Source: Glossina fuscipes
Taxonomy: Eukaryota; Arthropoda; Insecta; Diptera; Glossinidae
Assembly: GCF_014805625.2 (NCBI RefSeq)
Contig: NW_023998414.1
Coordinates: 37,726,484 to 37,790,483 of the forward strand
DNA length: 64,000 nucleotides
Reading direction: 5' to 3'
The notes under the pieces are model-generated. The model did no database searches and was not told where the DNA came from. It was given only the letters and a program-made list of their open reading frames with translations. Made by a program: the position numbers and the translations under genes. Positions 39,495 through 51,053 of this stretch are shown one piece after another (the first letter of the stretch is position 1; every line of letters starts with the position of its first letter).

Positions 39495-39530
39495 TTCGTT
39501 CGTCTGTCCACTTGTCCGTCTACTAAATTG
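39495..39530 (-). mobile_element. short GTCY-arm fragment of the dispersed repeat
   Basis: CGTTCGTTCGTCTGTCCACT followed by TGTCCGTCT repeats the arm of the copy 430 bp upstream, preceded by AAGCATATC in place of AAGCATGT. Confidence 0.4.
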
Positions 39531-40039
39531 TGCAGTAGGTGTGGCATACATTCCCACGTTCGTAATGAAGAGGATATCGACCAGAAATTTGCAAAAGAGC
39601 TTAGAATGGCCTAAACTGAATAAAGAACACGCTTACAACGTGCACACACCTATACAGGACAAAATTGAAAACCCTTTTGTTTTCTAAGCTTTCCGGGCTT
39701 GTCCTCGGTGTTCATAAACTACCACAGATATACGATATAAATTTCCACAAAACTATTCTATAAAAATATCAAAAACTAGCCATGCCCACTCAGTGTTCCA
39801 GAATACAGCGATTAATGCTTTGCCTTTTTTTTCAGTCTCTTATAGAATAACGGCGGCGGGCATCAAGCATTCGATCCCTATCGAATATAATTTTTTTTCT
39901 CGCTGTTTTTTCTTATACGGATACGAGTAATCACTAAAGCAATGTGACCTAATCGTGTAATACGGTGACGGTCAGAGAAAAGTAAGAAAAGCGAAAATGA
40001 AAGCGAATTGATGGACGCTTCTTAACGAGTTTAGTGCTT

Positions 40040-40130
40040 TACCGACTGACCAGTCGCTATAGCGACGCGTCAAGGAAAATCTACTGTGCTTTGACATTTG
40101 AACTCGCGATTACTGATTTCATAGTTGCAT
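40040..40130 (-). mobile_element. tRNA-arm-like fragment pair
   Basis: The plus strand has GTGCTTTACCGACTGACCAG then TCGCTATAGCGAC, the reverse complement of a D-arm/A-box-like sequence. About 50 bp later comes CATTTGAACTCGCGATTACT, the reverse complement of a T-arm/B box. For one minus-strand tRNA the order should be reversed, so this is either two partial tandem copies or rearranged SINE debris. Confidence 0.35.
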
Positions 40131-41035
40131 TGATGTATTATGTACAAAATAAGGATACACCCTAAGTAAGTGTAAAATTTACAAAAAAAAAAACATTTTC
40201 TCGATAATCGTAATAGCAATCGTTAATGTAACGCCTGCACAATATTTATACACGTTGCACGCATACACTTATGAAAGCTCCGTTATTGACACTCTTGACT
40301 TTTTCATCATCACTTAAAAAATTGGTAACGAAAAAAAAGCATATGTAAAATTATTAAACAGTTGACAAAGTGCAAAGAAATGGATGTACGTCCAACCTAC
40401 GCTGGACCACACACAGCAATTTAGTTTGTACACAAGCCTTGACTTTTTCTTTTTTTTTTTTTCGTTTTGCTTTTTTACATTTTACTGGTCTGGCCGCAAT
40501 TATTAGGACAAACCAGCAAAATGTGTTCGAAATGCATGCTTTGTAACAGCATCAGCATGTGCGCTTAAAAATAACAAAAAAAATAAAATAAAAATAAAAA
40601 CAAGAAAGTGAAAAAATCCGTAATGAAGCAAAAAAAAAAAAATTTTGGAATCAACATCATATCGAGAATTAGTCGTTAAGTCGACTTTGTATACCTTGTT
40701 TTGGGGAAAAATATGAGAAGAAATATTTTGAGTGAATTGATTGCGTCTTTTAAGTCCAAAAAAATATTAAAGGAGAGAACAACTTGATTGCGATTTTCAT
40801 AGCGTAGAGAGAGTTTAGCTTAGCTTTACAGGACAGCGATGTTCGACATTTGTCAACTGACGTAATGTATACGATCAATCATATAACAGTAACCTAAGTG
40901 TTTTAATATAATTTCATAACGATAATGAATGTCGGTGCGGCAGATTGTAGAGTATGCACTTATTCTCATGGCTACGTAGATATGAAAATTAACACACACT
41001 CAAATATAATGTTTATTGCGAGAAATGTATGCACA

Positions 41036-42004
41036 AAGGACATGCTTTAAATACATATATATATACATACATACAAACATACAAACATACAAACATACAT
41101 ATATCTATACACAAGCGCACGCTGAGATACAATGTTAATGCAATTGAATTGGAAAAGTAGAGCAACAAAAAGCGCGACAGTGCATAGTCGGAAAAAAGCC
41201 ATCAGCAAGCGATGCAAAAAAAGTTCTTTTGTAAGTACAACATTCAGACAAATGTAACAACATCAGCGACAACAACAATAAAAACAACAATAGCAACAAC
41301 AATAATAAGAGCACAAGCATATATAAAAATGTTGTATAAATGAAAATAAAATTTCAGTTAAAAAGCAAAGCAACACTCAAAGCGAAACACTCTCAACTAA
41401 AAACCAAACATTTTCAAGCTAACCGTCCGAATTGCAAGTCCATTTGTTGGCTCTAACAAGTTGCAAATGTGCTTATAGCTTAACACTCACCGAAAGAGTA
41501 AAAGAACAAAAAAAAAAAAAAAAACAAATATAATCAAATTAAAAAAAAAAAAACAAAGAGTTGTATGAAAAAAAATCAAGGAACAAAAGTGGAAAAAATT
41601 GAAACCAGAAACAATGCAACCAACAAAACGCTCAATAATAACCATAAAAAATATCATAACCATATTGTGTAGCTAGCTATAGCTATAGCTGTAGCTGTAG
41701 CTGTAGCTGAATGGTATAAAAAATAAAGCGATGCACTTTAAGTGCACGTATCTAGAATTGCTGATGCACTATACACACATGCGAACGTAACCGGCTGCCG
41801 TGCCGGCCGGGTACCGGCCGGGCATTTTGCCCTTTGTCAGGGTTCATCAACAGACTCTGTCTATCAGTTTGCTAACTTGGCTAGACATATTAACCCTCGA
41901 ACTCTTACCGCCAAATGCCACCGCGCTCTCATCAGTAATAAAGATAAACCTATACCCAGCATTTGAATGGAGGACTTTTTTTTTTTTTAATTTTTTTTTT
42001 TTTT

Positions 42005-42035
<31 letters not shown>

Positions 42036-42245
42036 CTTTTTTTCTTTGTTTCTTCTTATTTTCTTTTTTTTTTTTTTTTTTTCTTTTTATTATGTCACTG
42101 CAAATATAGACAGAACGTTATTGCTCTGACCGTCAGAGGCTCGCGTACATTCACTCTTGCAATATATAAAACAATGGCTGACCACCATTATGGCCACCAC
42201 ATTGAAGTTTTTTCGTTTTCCTTTCTTTCTTGGCTCAGCACATAC

Positions 42246-42284
<39 letters not shown>

Positions 42285-42900
42285 TACATATACGTACGCA
42301 TACTCATATACCACACATTACGCATACACACGTTGTTTGCATGCATGCATGCATGCATGTATTTTTCGCAGTCTGCATGTATTCATCCATATATGCATAC
42401 ATCAAAACGGAAGTAGACTCTACAAACATTGATGGTTATTGCCTATTGTCATTTTTGTTGTTTTTACTTCTGTTATGTCTTTTTTTTTTTTTTTTTTCTT
42501 TTTACTTTTTTGCTTTTTTCTCTTTTTTTCTTTACTTTATGCAGGCTTGTGTATGCTTGCATTTCGGTTTTCTATGCATATTCCGTTGCGGTTTAAAAAT
42601 TTAATGCCGCCTGCATTCATATTCATGAAAAATGTATAGGTGTTTGCATGCGCGGGTGTCTGAGTAATTTGTTTATGTGACATTGATGGGATTTATTGAT
42701 TGATGAAACTATCTTCAACGTGTGTGAAAATCATCAAAAGCTTAGTCGCGCATTTAAACGATTTATTTAGATTTATATTACGTTACACGAAGTATTCAAA
42801 AGGTTTAAACTATGAAAGAAGATGAGAATTAATGGACAAATTCACGTTATACTTACATATATCGTCGAAAAAGCTTTGCCCTTTTTTTTTACTCCTTCAA
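41036..42900. other. intergenic block rich in simple repeats, with a GC-rich patch
   Basis: No gene is confirmed. It contains CATA/CAAA units near 41057-41100, A runs near 41510 and 41550, a hexamer array at 41675-41708, a GC-rich patch at 41785-41830, T runs at 41970-42085, (TA)n at about 42250-42279, GCATGCAT units at about 42340-42358 and T runs near 42480. Confidence 0.55.
41675..41708. repeat. (TAGCTG/TAGCTA)n hexamer array
   Basis: TAGCTA units pass into TAGCTG units, about six in all, just upstream of a TATAAA motif at 41715-41720. Confidence 0.85.
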
Positions 42901-43009
42901 GTTTTCTTTCCTTTTTTCCTATGACTTAGGGTCAGAAGGAAATGAGTAAAGCGAGAGAGATAAGAAAGTGCCTGCAGTTTAGCGGGTGTGTGCGCCTAAT
43001 CGATAAATG

Positions 43010-43070
43010 TTATACCGACGAGCTACTGAGATACTAAGATTTCAAACCGCGAACGCGGACCAGGATAGTG
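43010..43070 (-). mobile_element. tRNA-arm-like fragment
   Basis: TTATACCGACGAGCTACTGA is A-box-like on the minus strand. It is followed within 30 bp by AGATTTCAAACCGCGAACGC, which is T-arm-like. The order is the same as at 40.05 kb and is not that of a functional tRNA. Confidence 0.35.
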
Positions 43071-44804
43071 ATGCTTTAAGTAATTAAGAATAATGCAAAA
43101 AGGTTAGTGTGCGCTCAGCAGAATATTGAATGATTTAAAAATTTTTAACTGCGTGTCGCAGAGCCCTTTACATAAAAGATGTCTTGCGAGAATGGCTCGG
43201 ACGTTGTCATGTTTTAATGCCTTTCGAATGTGCGTTCAAACGTAAAAAATGAAAGCAAAAAAAAAAAGCTAAGGCTGTTACTGTGCCTTTCCCCCATATG
43301 TAATAATCCCCCAAAAGTATGCTTCAAGGGAGTTGCAAAAAATTATAAATGCTTAGGAAAATGAACAGCACCTGATAAGCGCGGATAAATTTCTTAACAA
43401 ACCAGATTTACTTTAGCATAGCAGTAATAATCAATAAATAAGCAAAGATTTTATTGAGCGATATTTAAATTAACTGAAATTAGTTTTTAAATTCGATTAC
43501 AATTGTCAGAAGCAGAGATGGACGAACGGATTTCTGAGAAATTCCAATTTTCAAAAAATACTTTTATATGTAGGATGAGAATCAAAGTCCAAATCGAAAC
43601 CGTGGATGTTATCGTTTTTGTGATGCTCTCAACTGAACAATTTTTCGAAATATTATGACATTTTGATATTTGAGGAGAACACAAAACGATTCGTTTTTAA
43701 AGTAAGTGAAGAAAATTTTCAAAAATATCTTGTCTCCATTGCTGGGATATGCCAGCAAAATTGGATAGAATTTTCTCATTAAGGTAATAATCAAATATTC
43801 ACATCTTTTATGTTATGCAACACAAATAAGCGAATATTTGAAAACATTTTTAGAGTATGCTAAAAACTTGTTGGGGCCCATTCATAATACGACAGGGCGT
43901 AGAGTCCTTATTGAATGAAATGTTAAACGTTATGGTATAAGTTAATAAGAACGGAAGGCTTCATTATGCACAAAGGGCTGCAAATTGATCTTTGAGAATA
44001 TTCTCCAGAATTAGTCAACGCTTTTTCCATCATTCTGGGATTGAATGGATTTGGTGGCAAGCGCACAATTCTCCTCTCGAATACTACTTTGCTTTTCTCT
44101 TTGCCTCCTTATAGAAATAGATTGCTTTTGCCAGCCTTACCGTCATACGAGAAACATATATTTATCCTTGATATTTCACTGCTAATTAATTTAAAAAAAA
44201 AAAGGTCGAATAAAGTTTAAGGTCCTGAAGATCCTGATTCTCTAGGATCTTTACCGTCACAAAACTTAGTCAACGTAGATATAATCATGAGCTTTTCAAT
44301 CCATTTAGAGTCCTTTGCAAAAATCGGAAAAAATCTCTATTGCTTAGTCTTAATATTGAATTCTATATGAATTCTATGAAATCAATTTTCTTTAACGCGC
44401 ACCTGAATGAACCTGAGTACCTGTGTCGCATCTGAGTGAAATTCTAATCTTGACATCTTAATATGATTTGGAAAATTGAATGAGTTTGATTACTGTTATC
44501 GGTCGGATTGTTATTGCCAAGCTTTGGTATGCTTGCAAGTCCTAAGCCTTCACTACCAACGCAGGTATATGCCAGCTGTGGGTGTGCCCCTTTGTCAGCT
44601 GTGTATATTTCGTCAATTATTTTTTTCTCTTTAGTTTTCTTTATATACAACAATTTGTAATAGCTATTAATAACAATTAGCATAAGAGCTACGGTTAAGA
44701 GTCAATTGAAATCGGCTTTTAATTTATTTTAATTGAATTTCATGGGCAAATAAATAAAAATAAAAATGAATAAATAAATTCGAATACTAAAGCGTTAGGG
44801 CAAC

Positions 44805-44865
44805 AGAGGCCATTGACACTTGAGATCCTTAGTCTACTCGGTCACTCGGGTGGATAATTTTAAAA
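44805..44865 (-). mobile_element. tRNA-arm-like fragment, partial
   Basis: TTGACACTTGAGATCCTTAG then TCTACTCGGTCACTCGGG parallels the 13.37 kb copy (CACACTTGAGAT then GATCCTTTGCCTGCTCGGC), with the intervening T-arm part missing. Confidence 0.3.
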
Positions 44866-45420
44866 TTTTTCTCTTTATTTCGTGAGCTGTCTACTATCGC
44901 TCGAAATCGGAGGGCGGCATGTTTCTGATATGTTTTCTTCGTTATTGAAAATCAAGATTTATTTCTTAATACTTTTTCAAAGTTTATTATTATTGTTAGG
45001 GAGGCTTCGCCTCCTTTAGGTTTATTGCGATCAATATCTGGACATTTTTCTGATCATTAAAAAGTCCTTTATGCTATAAATGTGTCCATGACTGTTTTAC
45101 TTGGTTAGAATATGATCAACAAGTTCTGGTATTGATTCTAAAAACGTCTTTGTCTACTTTTCGCCAAAAAGGGCCGTGATTTTGTAATATTGTGAGCTCT
45201 CGGCTGCCGCTCATTCAATGTGATTTAGATACGTATTTTTATTAAAGAGAAATGTAGCATAGGTGATGGTAGATAATGTGTGATAAGATAACGAAAAAGT
45301 GTTAAAGACGTGTGCAGCAAATTAACACTTTTTAATTGCTACAGTCGGTATAAGGAGTTTCAAGCACCGGCCTCCGCATGGCTAACGAATAATTAATTAA
45401 TATACCAAGCTATCTACGGC

Positions 45421-46298
45421 CAAATATACATTTCAATGTAGATACACATATACATATGCAATGAAAACCCATCGAAAATATTGCTGATATATATGATAAA
45501 GAAGAAGAAAAGAATTCGTTTTTGTGTGTGCGTGTGTGTGTGTGTGTGTGTTTTTTTTTCCTAATTTTTGCATAGAATTATTGAAATGTTGGTCTTAGGT
45601 TAAACCACAGAAGCTTCCGAGAGTCTTAGATTTATGAGAAATGTTACTTTAACAACGAAATCCCAAAAAAAAAAGAAAAAAACAAACAAAAAGAAAGGAA
45701 AAGCAAAACAATGGAATCAAAAATTAGCAAAATCAGTTACAGCCTTCAGCTATTTGTTAGTGCATAGTACTCACATGTTATTTATGTGTATGTGTGTATG
45801 TGTGTATGTGTATGGGTATGTGTATGTGTGTGTATTATGTGTATTATATGATTGTATGAGAGGATATTGAAAACATAATCTCATTCATTGTAATTTATGA
45901 TATATATGTGCATATATGATGCATACATTTGTGTTTATTTGTCCATAAAAGATAGACAGACAGACAGACAGACAGACATACATACATTTCATCCACTTGG
46001 ATTTGGTTGGTATGAGGCTCTTTTCACTTTACTAAAGCGCCGTTTTGAGAACGTTTTTACATATAATGATGTGTTGCCCCGAAGGTGGTTTGATCAAAAT
46101 GTGCCCGAGTTGCTTTTTTTTTTTCATTTTTATATTTCATTCCATTTCATTTCTTGCAACGTTTTTAACAACCGCCCTGCAGTTACATCCCCATTGTTTT
46201 GTAAGTATGTTATGTATACCTTATGTATAAATTGCGTATTTATAGATTTTTAAAGTGCTGTTTATAGCGCGCGTTTCTGAGTTTTCGACTGAGTTTCT

Positions 46299-46334
<36 letters not shown>

Positions 46335-46419
46335 ACGATACTCTTTGCCGGACCACCCCTTTTACTTAACGGTTAACAGTAATGCTATGAAGTAAAGTAA
46401 ATAAATATACGATAAGAGG

Positions 46420-46452
<33 letters not shown>

Positions 46453-47950
46453 GCGATTGTATCCCTTGTTTTCCCTAAGGCTTGGCTTTAAAAAACACAA
46501 AGTTACCTAAAAATTACTTTATTTGATATACTTTATATCATTATATGATGAGCTGGGTTGTCAGACTGATGCGATTTTGTTGTTGCGAAAAGGACTTTTA
46601 ACAATAAAATCCACTCAAGTCCTTAAAATATGAAAATCGGCTTTAAAAATCTTTGCCACGATGCAATAACTTATAAATAAATCATTATTAATTTCGTTTC
46701 CTTGCACGCTACTAAGAAGATATTGAAACACATCTTCTCCACACCTCCTCTCATTTAGAAATTTATTTACAGGATTTTCCGCGCAATTGTACGCGGACCT
46801 ATGTATTGTGTGTGCCATAAAGACAAGAGAAGGTTTTTTGTTTTTTGAAAAACAAATTTCATACGTATACGAGCGGTTTATAAGGATAATATAAATGCAT
46901 GCATATTGAACGTATGTATGTATGTGTCAATATAAGCAATTATAGATACGTCAATATGACGATTGTTAATATTTGTTTAACTTTCGTTTTTTGCTCTCTT
47001 TACTATTCTTACATAAAAATGATAGATGATAAACGGACTATCTGAGAGACTATGTAATAGAAAGATATATCTACATAAATGAAGCCGATCTCACAAGGCG
47101 AGTTTCATTTGGAAAACAATTGTTGCAGCGCTTTAATACGTTAATTGAATGCAGAAAAAAAAAAAAAAAACGTTCAAGCACTTGGTTGCTTTTTAAAATA
47201 ACTTTAAGGCTTGTAGCTATCATTTGCTTCGACTTCACCGTAACGTTTCACCTACTTTCGCATCTGATAGCATGCATAATAATAATGTATCGTGTTTAAA
47301 AAAGTATTTGCCAATCATTATTATTACTATTATTATTATTTTGGGGGGTTGGAGCCAAATATTTTCTTTTTATTACCAAGGCCAACATTTGGTGTTGTTG
47401 TTTCCAACTTATTTCTGTCAGCGGTTTATGAATATACTTCAACTGGCAAACAAATTTCAAAACTATCAAATTCATGTGTTATCACAACACTTTGATTTAT
47501 TTTTTACACAACACTCGAAAAAAATAAAAACTAAATAAAAGAAATTATTTCAACTGTCAGAGTAAAGCAAAACAAAAATTAGAAAACGTTTTGAAAACGT
47601 GCAAAAAAGGAACGGTCCTCGTTGGCGTTTATTATTATGATTTTCATCATAATTTTTGCAAGAAATTTTTTTTATTTTAACTCAATTCGTAAAGTTGGCA
47701 CAAACGCCAAAATAAAAAGCAAACAAAAAAAAAAAAATAAATAAATAAAAGCATTTGAAAAACACATAAAGGGTTTCTTTCGTTATGCGCGAAGGTTTTC
47801 GCATGAAAGCAATTTGACGAAAAATCGGTTTTTATATCCATAAAAAAATTTTTCATGCGATTTTACTTAATTTTGCACTTATCCATAACTCATGCAATCC
47901 ATGTGCAGTCTCGTGCCTTAATTATCTTTTATCAAATTAAGGGCTTTACG
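45421..47950. other. intergenic block rich in simple repeats
   Basis: No gene is supported. It contains (GT)n near 45523-45551, an A-rich patch near 45665-45700, TG/TATG units at about 45785-45845, (GACA)n at about 45955-45978, T30 at 46301-46330, (TA)n at 46420-46446 and ATT units at about 47319-47340. The 118-codon frame at 45897-46253 crosses the GACA and T runs. Confidence 0.55.
46301..46330. repeat. poly(T), about 30 bases
   Basis: Uninterrupted T run. Confidence 0.85.
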
Positions 47951-48310
47951 TTCAACTATTCCAACGTATAAAAATGACGATCTGTAATCTTTTTTCATAG
48001 TAAGTTTAGACGCTAGTTACGCTTGACTTATAAGCAGCTTCATTGAATGATTCAATACTGATTCATATATACACAAGAGGCCTGTTAGTTAATAGTAATC
48101 GCACTTGACAATGCAATTGTTAATGAAATGTTTATTAGCTTGAAAATAATTCAAAAAAATTCTTCAGTTAACCTACGATTTTAGCAGCATTTAGTTTTGC
48201 TTTATGATTCAAAAAAAAAAAGCTAAAGTTTAAAAGCTTCATAAAGTGATAATGATTTTTAAAATACGATATTTGAAGGAAGGCAATCGGTAATGTGGCT
48301 CGAGCCGAAT

Positions 48311-48535
48311 CATTTTCAATAGTGTTCGTTCAAACATGTCACTGTCTGAAATTTTAACAAAATATCTGAAAATTGGCCACCTCTAAGTAGAGAACACAAG
48401 AACGGACACACAGACAGACAAGGTTAGTTCGATTTGGAAAATGATTCGAAGTGTGAATCTGAAGGTGAATCTGCTTGCAGTTGTTGCATAAGACTACAAA
48501 AACGTAATATACCCTTGTAAGGCAAGTGCCAATTA
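48311..48535 (+). mobile_element. mini-me-like dispersed repeat copy
   Basis: It starts CATTTTCAATAGTGTTCGT, as at 25104. It continues to GGACACACAGACAGACAAGG, TTAGTTCGATTTGGAAAATG, GAATCTGCTTGCAGTTGTTG and CATAAGAC, and ends near ATATACCCTTG. The last block corresponds to the tail of the 37.5 kb copy. It ends against an ATT microsatellite. Confidence 0.65.
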
Positions 48536-49394
48536 TTATTGTTATTATTATTATTATTGTATAGTGAAATTTACAAAAACTCAATCAATAGTTTATTGAT
48601 CGACTGTTTCTCTCAGTGCCCAAGTGATTTCTACAGACAATAATAATAGCTTTAAATGCTTGATAAAGAAAAAAAAAAAAAAACTCCATTGTTTGTAAAG
48701 TCACGAACCTTAAATGAAATTAAAAAAGAAAGAAATAAAAAAAAAGAAAACAAAACTTATATCATTACCTTGGCTAATAATAAAACCTATCAATTTGTAT
48801 TCATTTTCATTGCAATCTGCACGAGAACATTAAAATCATTCCAATCTAAATCTTAGATATCTGTGGCCTTAACAGAACTTTTATCAATGCTTGATCGGCA
48901 TAAGATAAAGATGGTAATGTTTTTTACGTAGTCTTGATCAGGCTGAAATTCGGGTGCAGGTCTCAACATTTTCGTTTGCTTATTCCCCAGCTTTTCGATG
49001 CCGTCGACGACGGAATTGTTGCAAGCCGAACCTAAAGGATCGCTTAGAGGTGGAGTAGGTTGTTGGTAGAAAGTGTTCGGACTACAGAAGGAATTGTTGT
49101 TGATGAGAGACTTGAGTTTTCCCGATATATTCTCCACATTCTCGCTGGAAAGACCAATACATGATAGGTCATATTACACGTTTCCACTTTCAAGTCAAAC
49201 ACACGCAAGGGCGCTTCCTTCGCTTTCCTCTCCACTTCTATTTACAAATCTCTTCTAAGAGAAACGTTCCGAAGATACCATGGGCGTCAAGTACTTTTTG
49301 GGTCTTCAAGCTCAGACTTGATTTCTGAGAACAGATCTTTGGAAATTTTCATCGTGGCTCTAGTTATACGCAAGCTCTAAATACCTGATTACGA

Positions 49395-49475
49395 TGTTGA
49401 AGTCCAGCCTGTGATTCTGAGTTAGTAAGTATAGTAAAAGATGGGGCTGTTTCAAGTTCTTTTGGATGATGTTGT
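49395..49475 (+). mobile_element. dispersed repeat tail fragment
   Basis: GTGATTCTGAGTTAGTAAGT, ATAGTAAAAGATGGGGCTGT, TTCAAGTTCTTTTGGATGAT and GTTG follow the core-and-tail order of the 37.5 kb copy without the GACA arm. Confidence 0.5.
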
Positions 49476-50149
49476 AAAAAAGATGTGGGATATGAAAATC
49501 ACTCTGTGTTCATAGTCAGTTATTCATGTGGCTACTTTAGACTTATTGGCATAACAGTCTGTTCGTCTTAGATGCTGTGCTTTGTAGTTGCGACCCTTGC
49601 CTGCCATTGAGATAGAAATGGAAAATTTTGATAATATTTTCTTATTTAATGGCGAAAGATCTTGAGAGAAACTTGGCAATGCACGTAAATCAATCACAGG
49701 TCCTTGGTAGTCATTATTACCTGTACACTTAGTGATCAACTTTATGTTCTTCACTTGTTGTATGCTTTCATATTATAAAAATATAAGGTAGAGATGATCA
49801 TATATATATAGCATTTTTCTTTGATTTATGTTTTTAATTGGATGGAATTTAGTTGACTCCGGCATGATTTGTGAAAACAAGCTAAATACATATGCGTTCG
49901 ACGATCTGAACAATTGATACAGAAAGTATACGCTCTTGATTGTATTTGTGAGTCAATACATACGAGTGTTACGAATAGGATAATAGTTTTTTTTCTCTTA
50001 GTGATTGTTACAAAAAGAAATAACAAAATCCATAGTTGGAAGAATCTTTTAAAAATTGTGGATTATGGACAAAAGAGGAATTTTTTATATCCTAAAACAA
50101 CTTTTGTGTTGCAGACTATGCTTAAAATTCACAAGGAGTCAACAAGATG

Positions 50150-50250
50150 GAGCAAATCCATTGATCGAATCAGAAAATGATTCCGAGTCAATAGTAAAAA
50201 ATGAGTCTATTTCAAGTCCTTCCTACACGTTGATGCAAAAGGGATGTGAC
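50150..50250 (+). mobile_element. dispersed repeat core and tail fragment
   Basis: ATTGATCGAATCAGAAAATG, ATTCCGAGTCAATAGTAAAA, ATGAGTCTATTTCAAGTCCT and TCCTACACGTTGATGCA follow the order of the 37.5 and 49.4 kb copies. The GACA arm is absent. Confidence 0.55.
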
Positions 50251-50790
50251 TTATAAAGATTACTTTAACTTCTTGACCTTCAACCGTCCTATGTAATCAA
50301 ATTCTTTTTTGCTTTAGTATTAAGGCGTAAGGGTTTAATATATGCCGCACATGACTTATTGTTTTTAGCTTTTATCTCAGTGGCTCAGTGTTGTATGTTC
50401 TGTCTGCGTATCAGTTTAAAGGAAGATTTATTTTTACTTTTATAGAGTACTCCAAATACACCTATGTATCGAATCTATTCAAACCGATGTCATATAATAA
50501 CGAAAGAAATCTTGTACTGTGTTGGATGTGTTTGTCCCAGGGAACGAAAATGTAGCGAAGATGTTAAAAAAAGAAAACATAATAATGCAAATAAATATTT
50601 GGATGATCTCTTGAATCACATCGTATTTGATAGAATTTTATCAATTTATAGCCTTTCATGGAACATGACATATCCGGCGAAAATTTCCCAAATTTCTAGT
50701 TTAAGTATTATTTTCGATTTAACTTAATTGTCGCAATGACATTGAAATTTAACCAAAACAAGGCAAAGATTAAGAGATTTCGAAGCAATA

Positions 50791-51009
50791 ATAGTTGGTG
50801 TAAACCGGTTAAACAAAAACAAAAATTATATTATTTTTAAACAGTAAGTAGCCGCCTCAAAGCAATTGTTTCACATGAAAGGAGTAAAGGTAAAAATTAC
50901 CTGCCGTTGCCGTTATTTGTTCATACATTTGTTATTGTTGTTGTTGTTGTTTCCCCTATCAGTATTTGAATATTGAAATTATTTAAAACAAGGTCATTAA
51001 AGAGTTAAC

Positions 51010-51053
<44 letters not shown>

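Larger units (their letters stand above)
36001..41035. other. mobile-element-rich intergenic block
   Basis: This block contains the LINE remnant, a short direct repeat at 37101-37142, dispersed repeat copies at 37430, 39005 and 39495, (TG)n at 37578-37607, a 102-bp tandem duplication at 38413-38615, a (TA)n at about 38808-38827 and a tRNA-arm-like piece at about 40040-40130. No host gene is recognised. Frames such as 37944-38232 and 38921-39217 carry no domains, and the latter overlaps the dispersed repeat. Confidence 0.55.
42901..45420. other. intergenic block with few microsatellites
   Basis: No gene is recognised. It holds tRNA-arm-like fragments near 43010-43070 and 44805-44865. The short frames at 43487-43794 and 44444-44683 have no domains. 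Confidence 0.5.
47951..50790. other. intergenic block with few microsatellites, several dispersed repeat copies
   Basis: Three related copies lie within 2 kb (48311-48535, 49395-49475, 50150-50250). An ATT array near 48532-48560 ends the first. Short frames at 48853-49258 and 49826-50727 have no recognised domain. Confidence 0.5.

Noticed and set aside
40040..40130. Possible functional tRNA gene
   Set aside because: D-arm-like and T-arm-like pieces are in the wrong relative order and no acceptor stem pairs.
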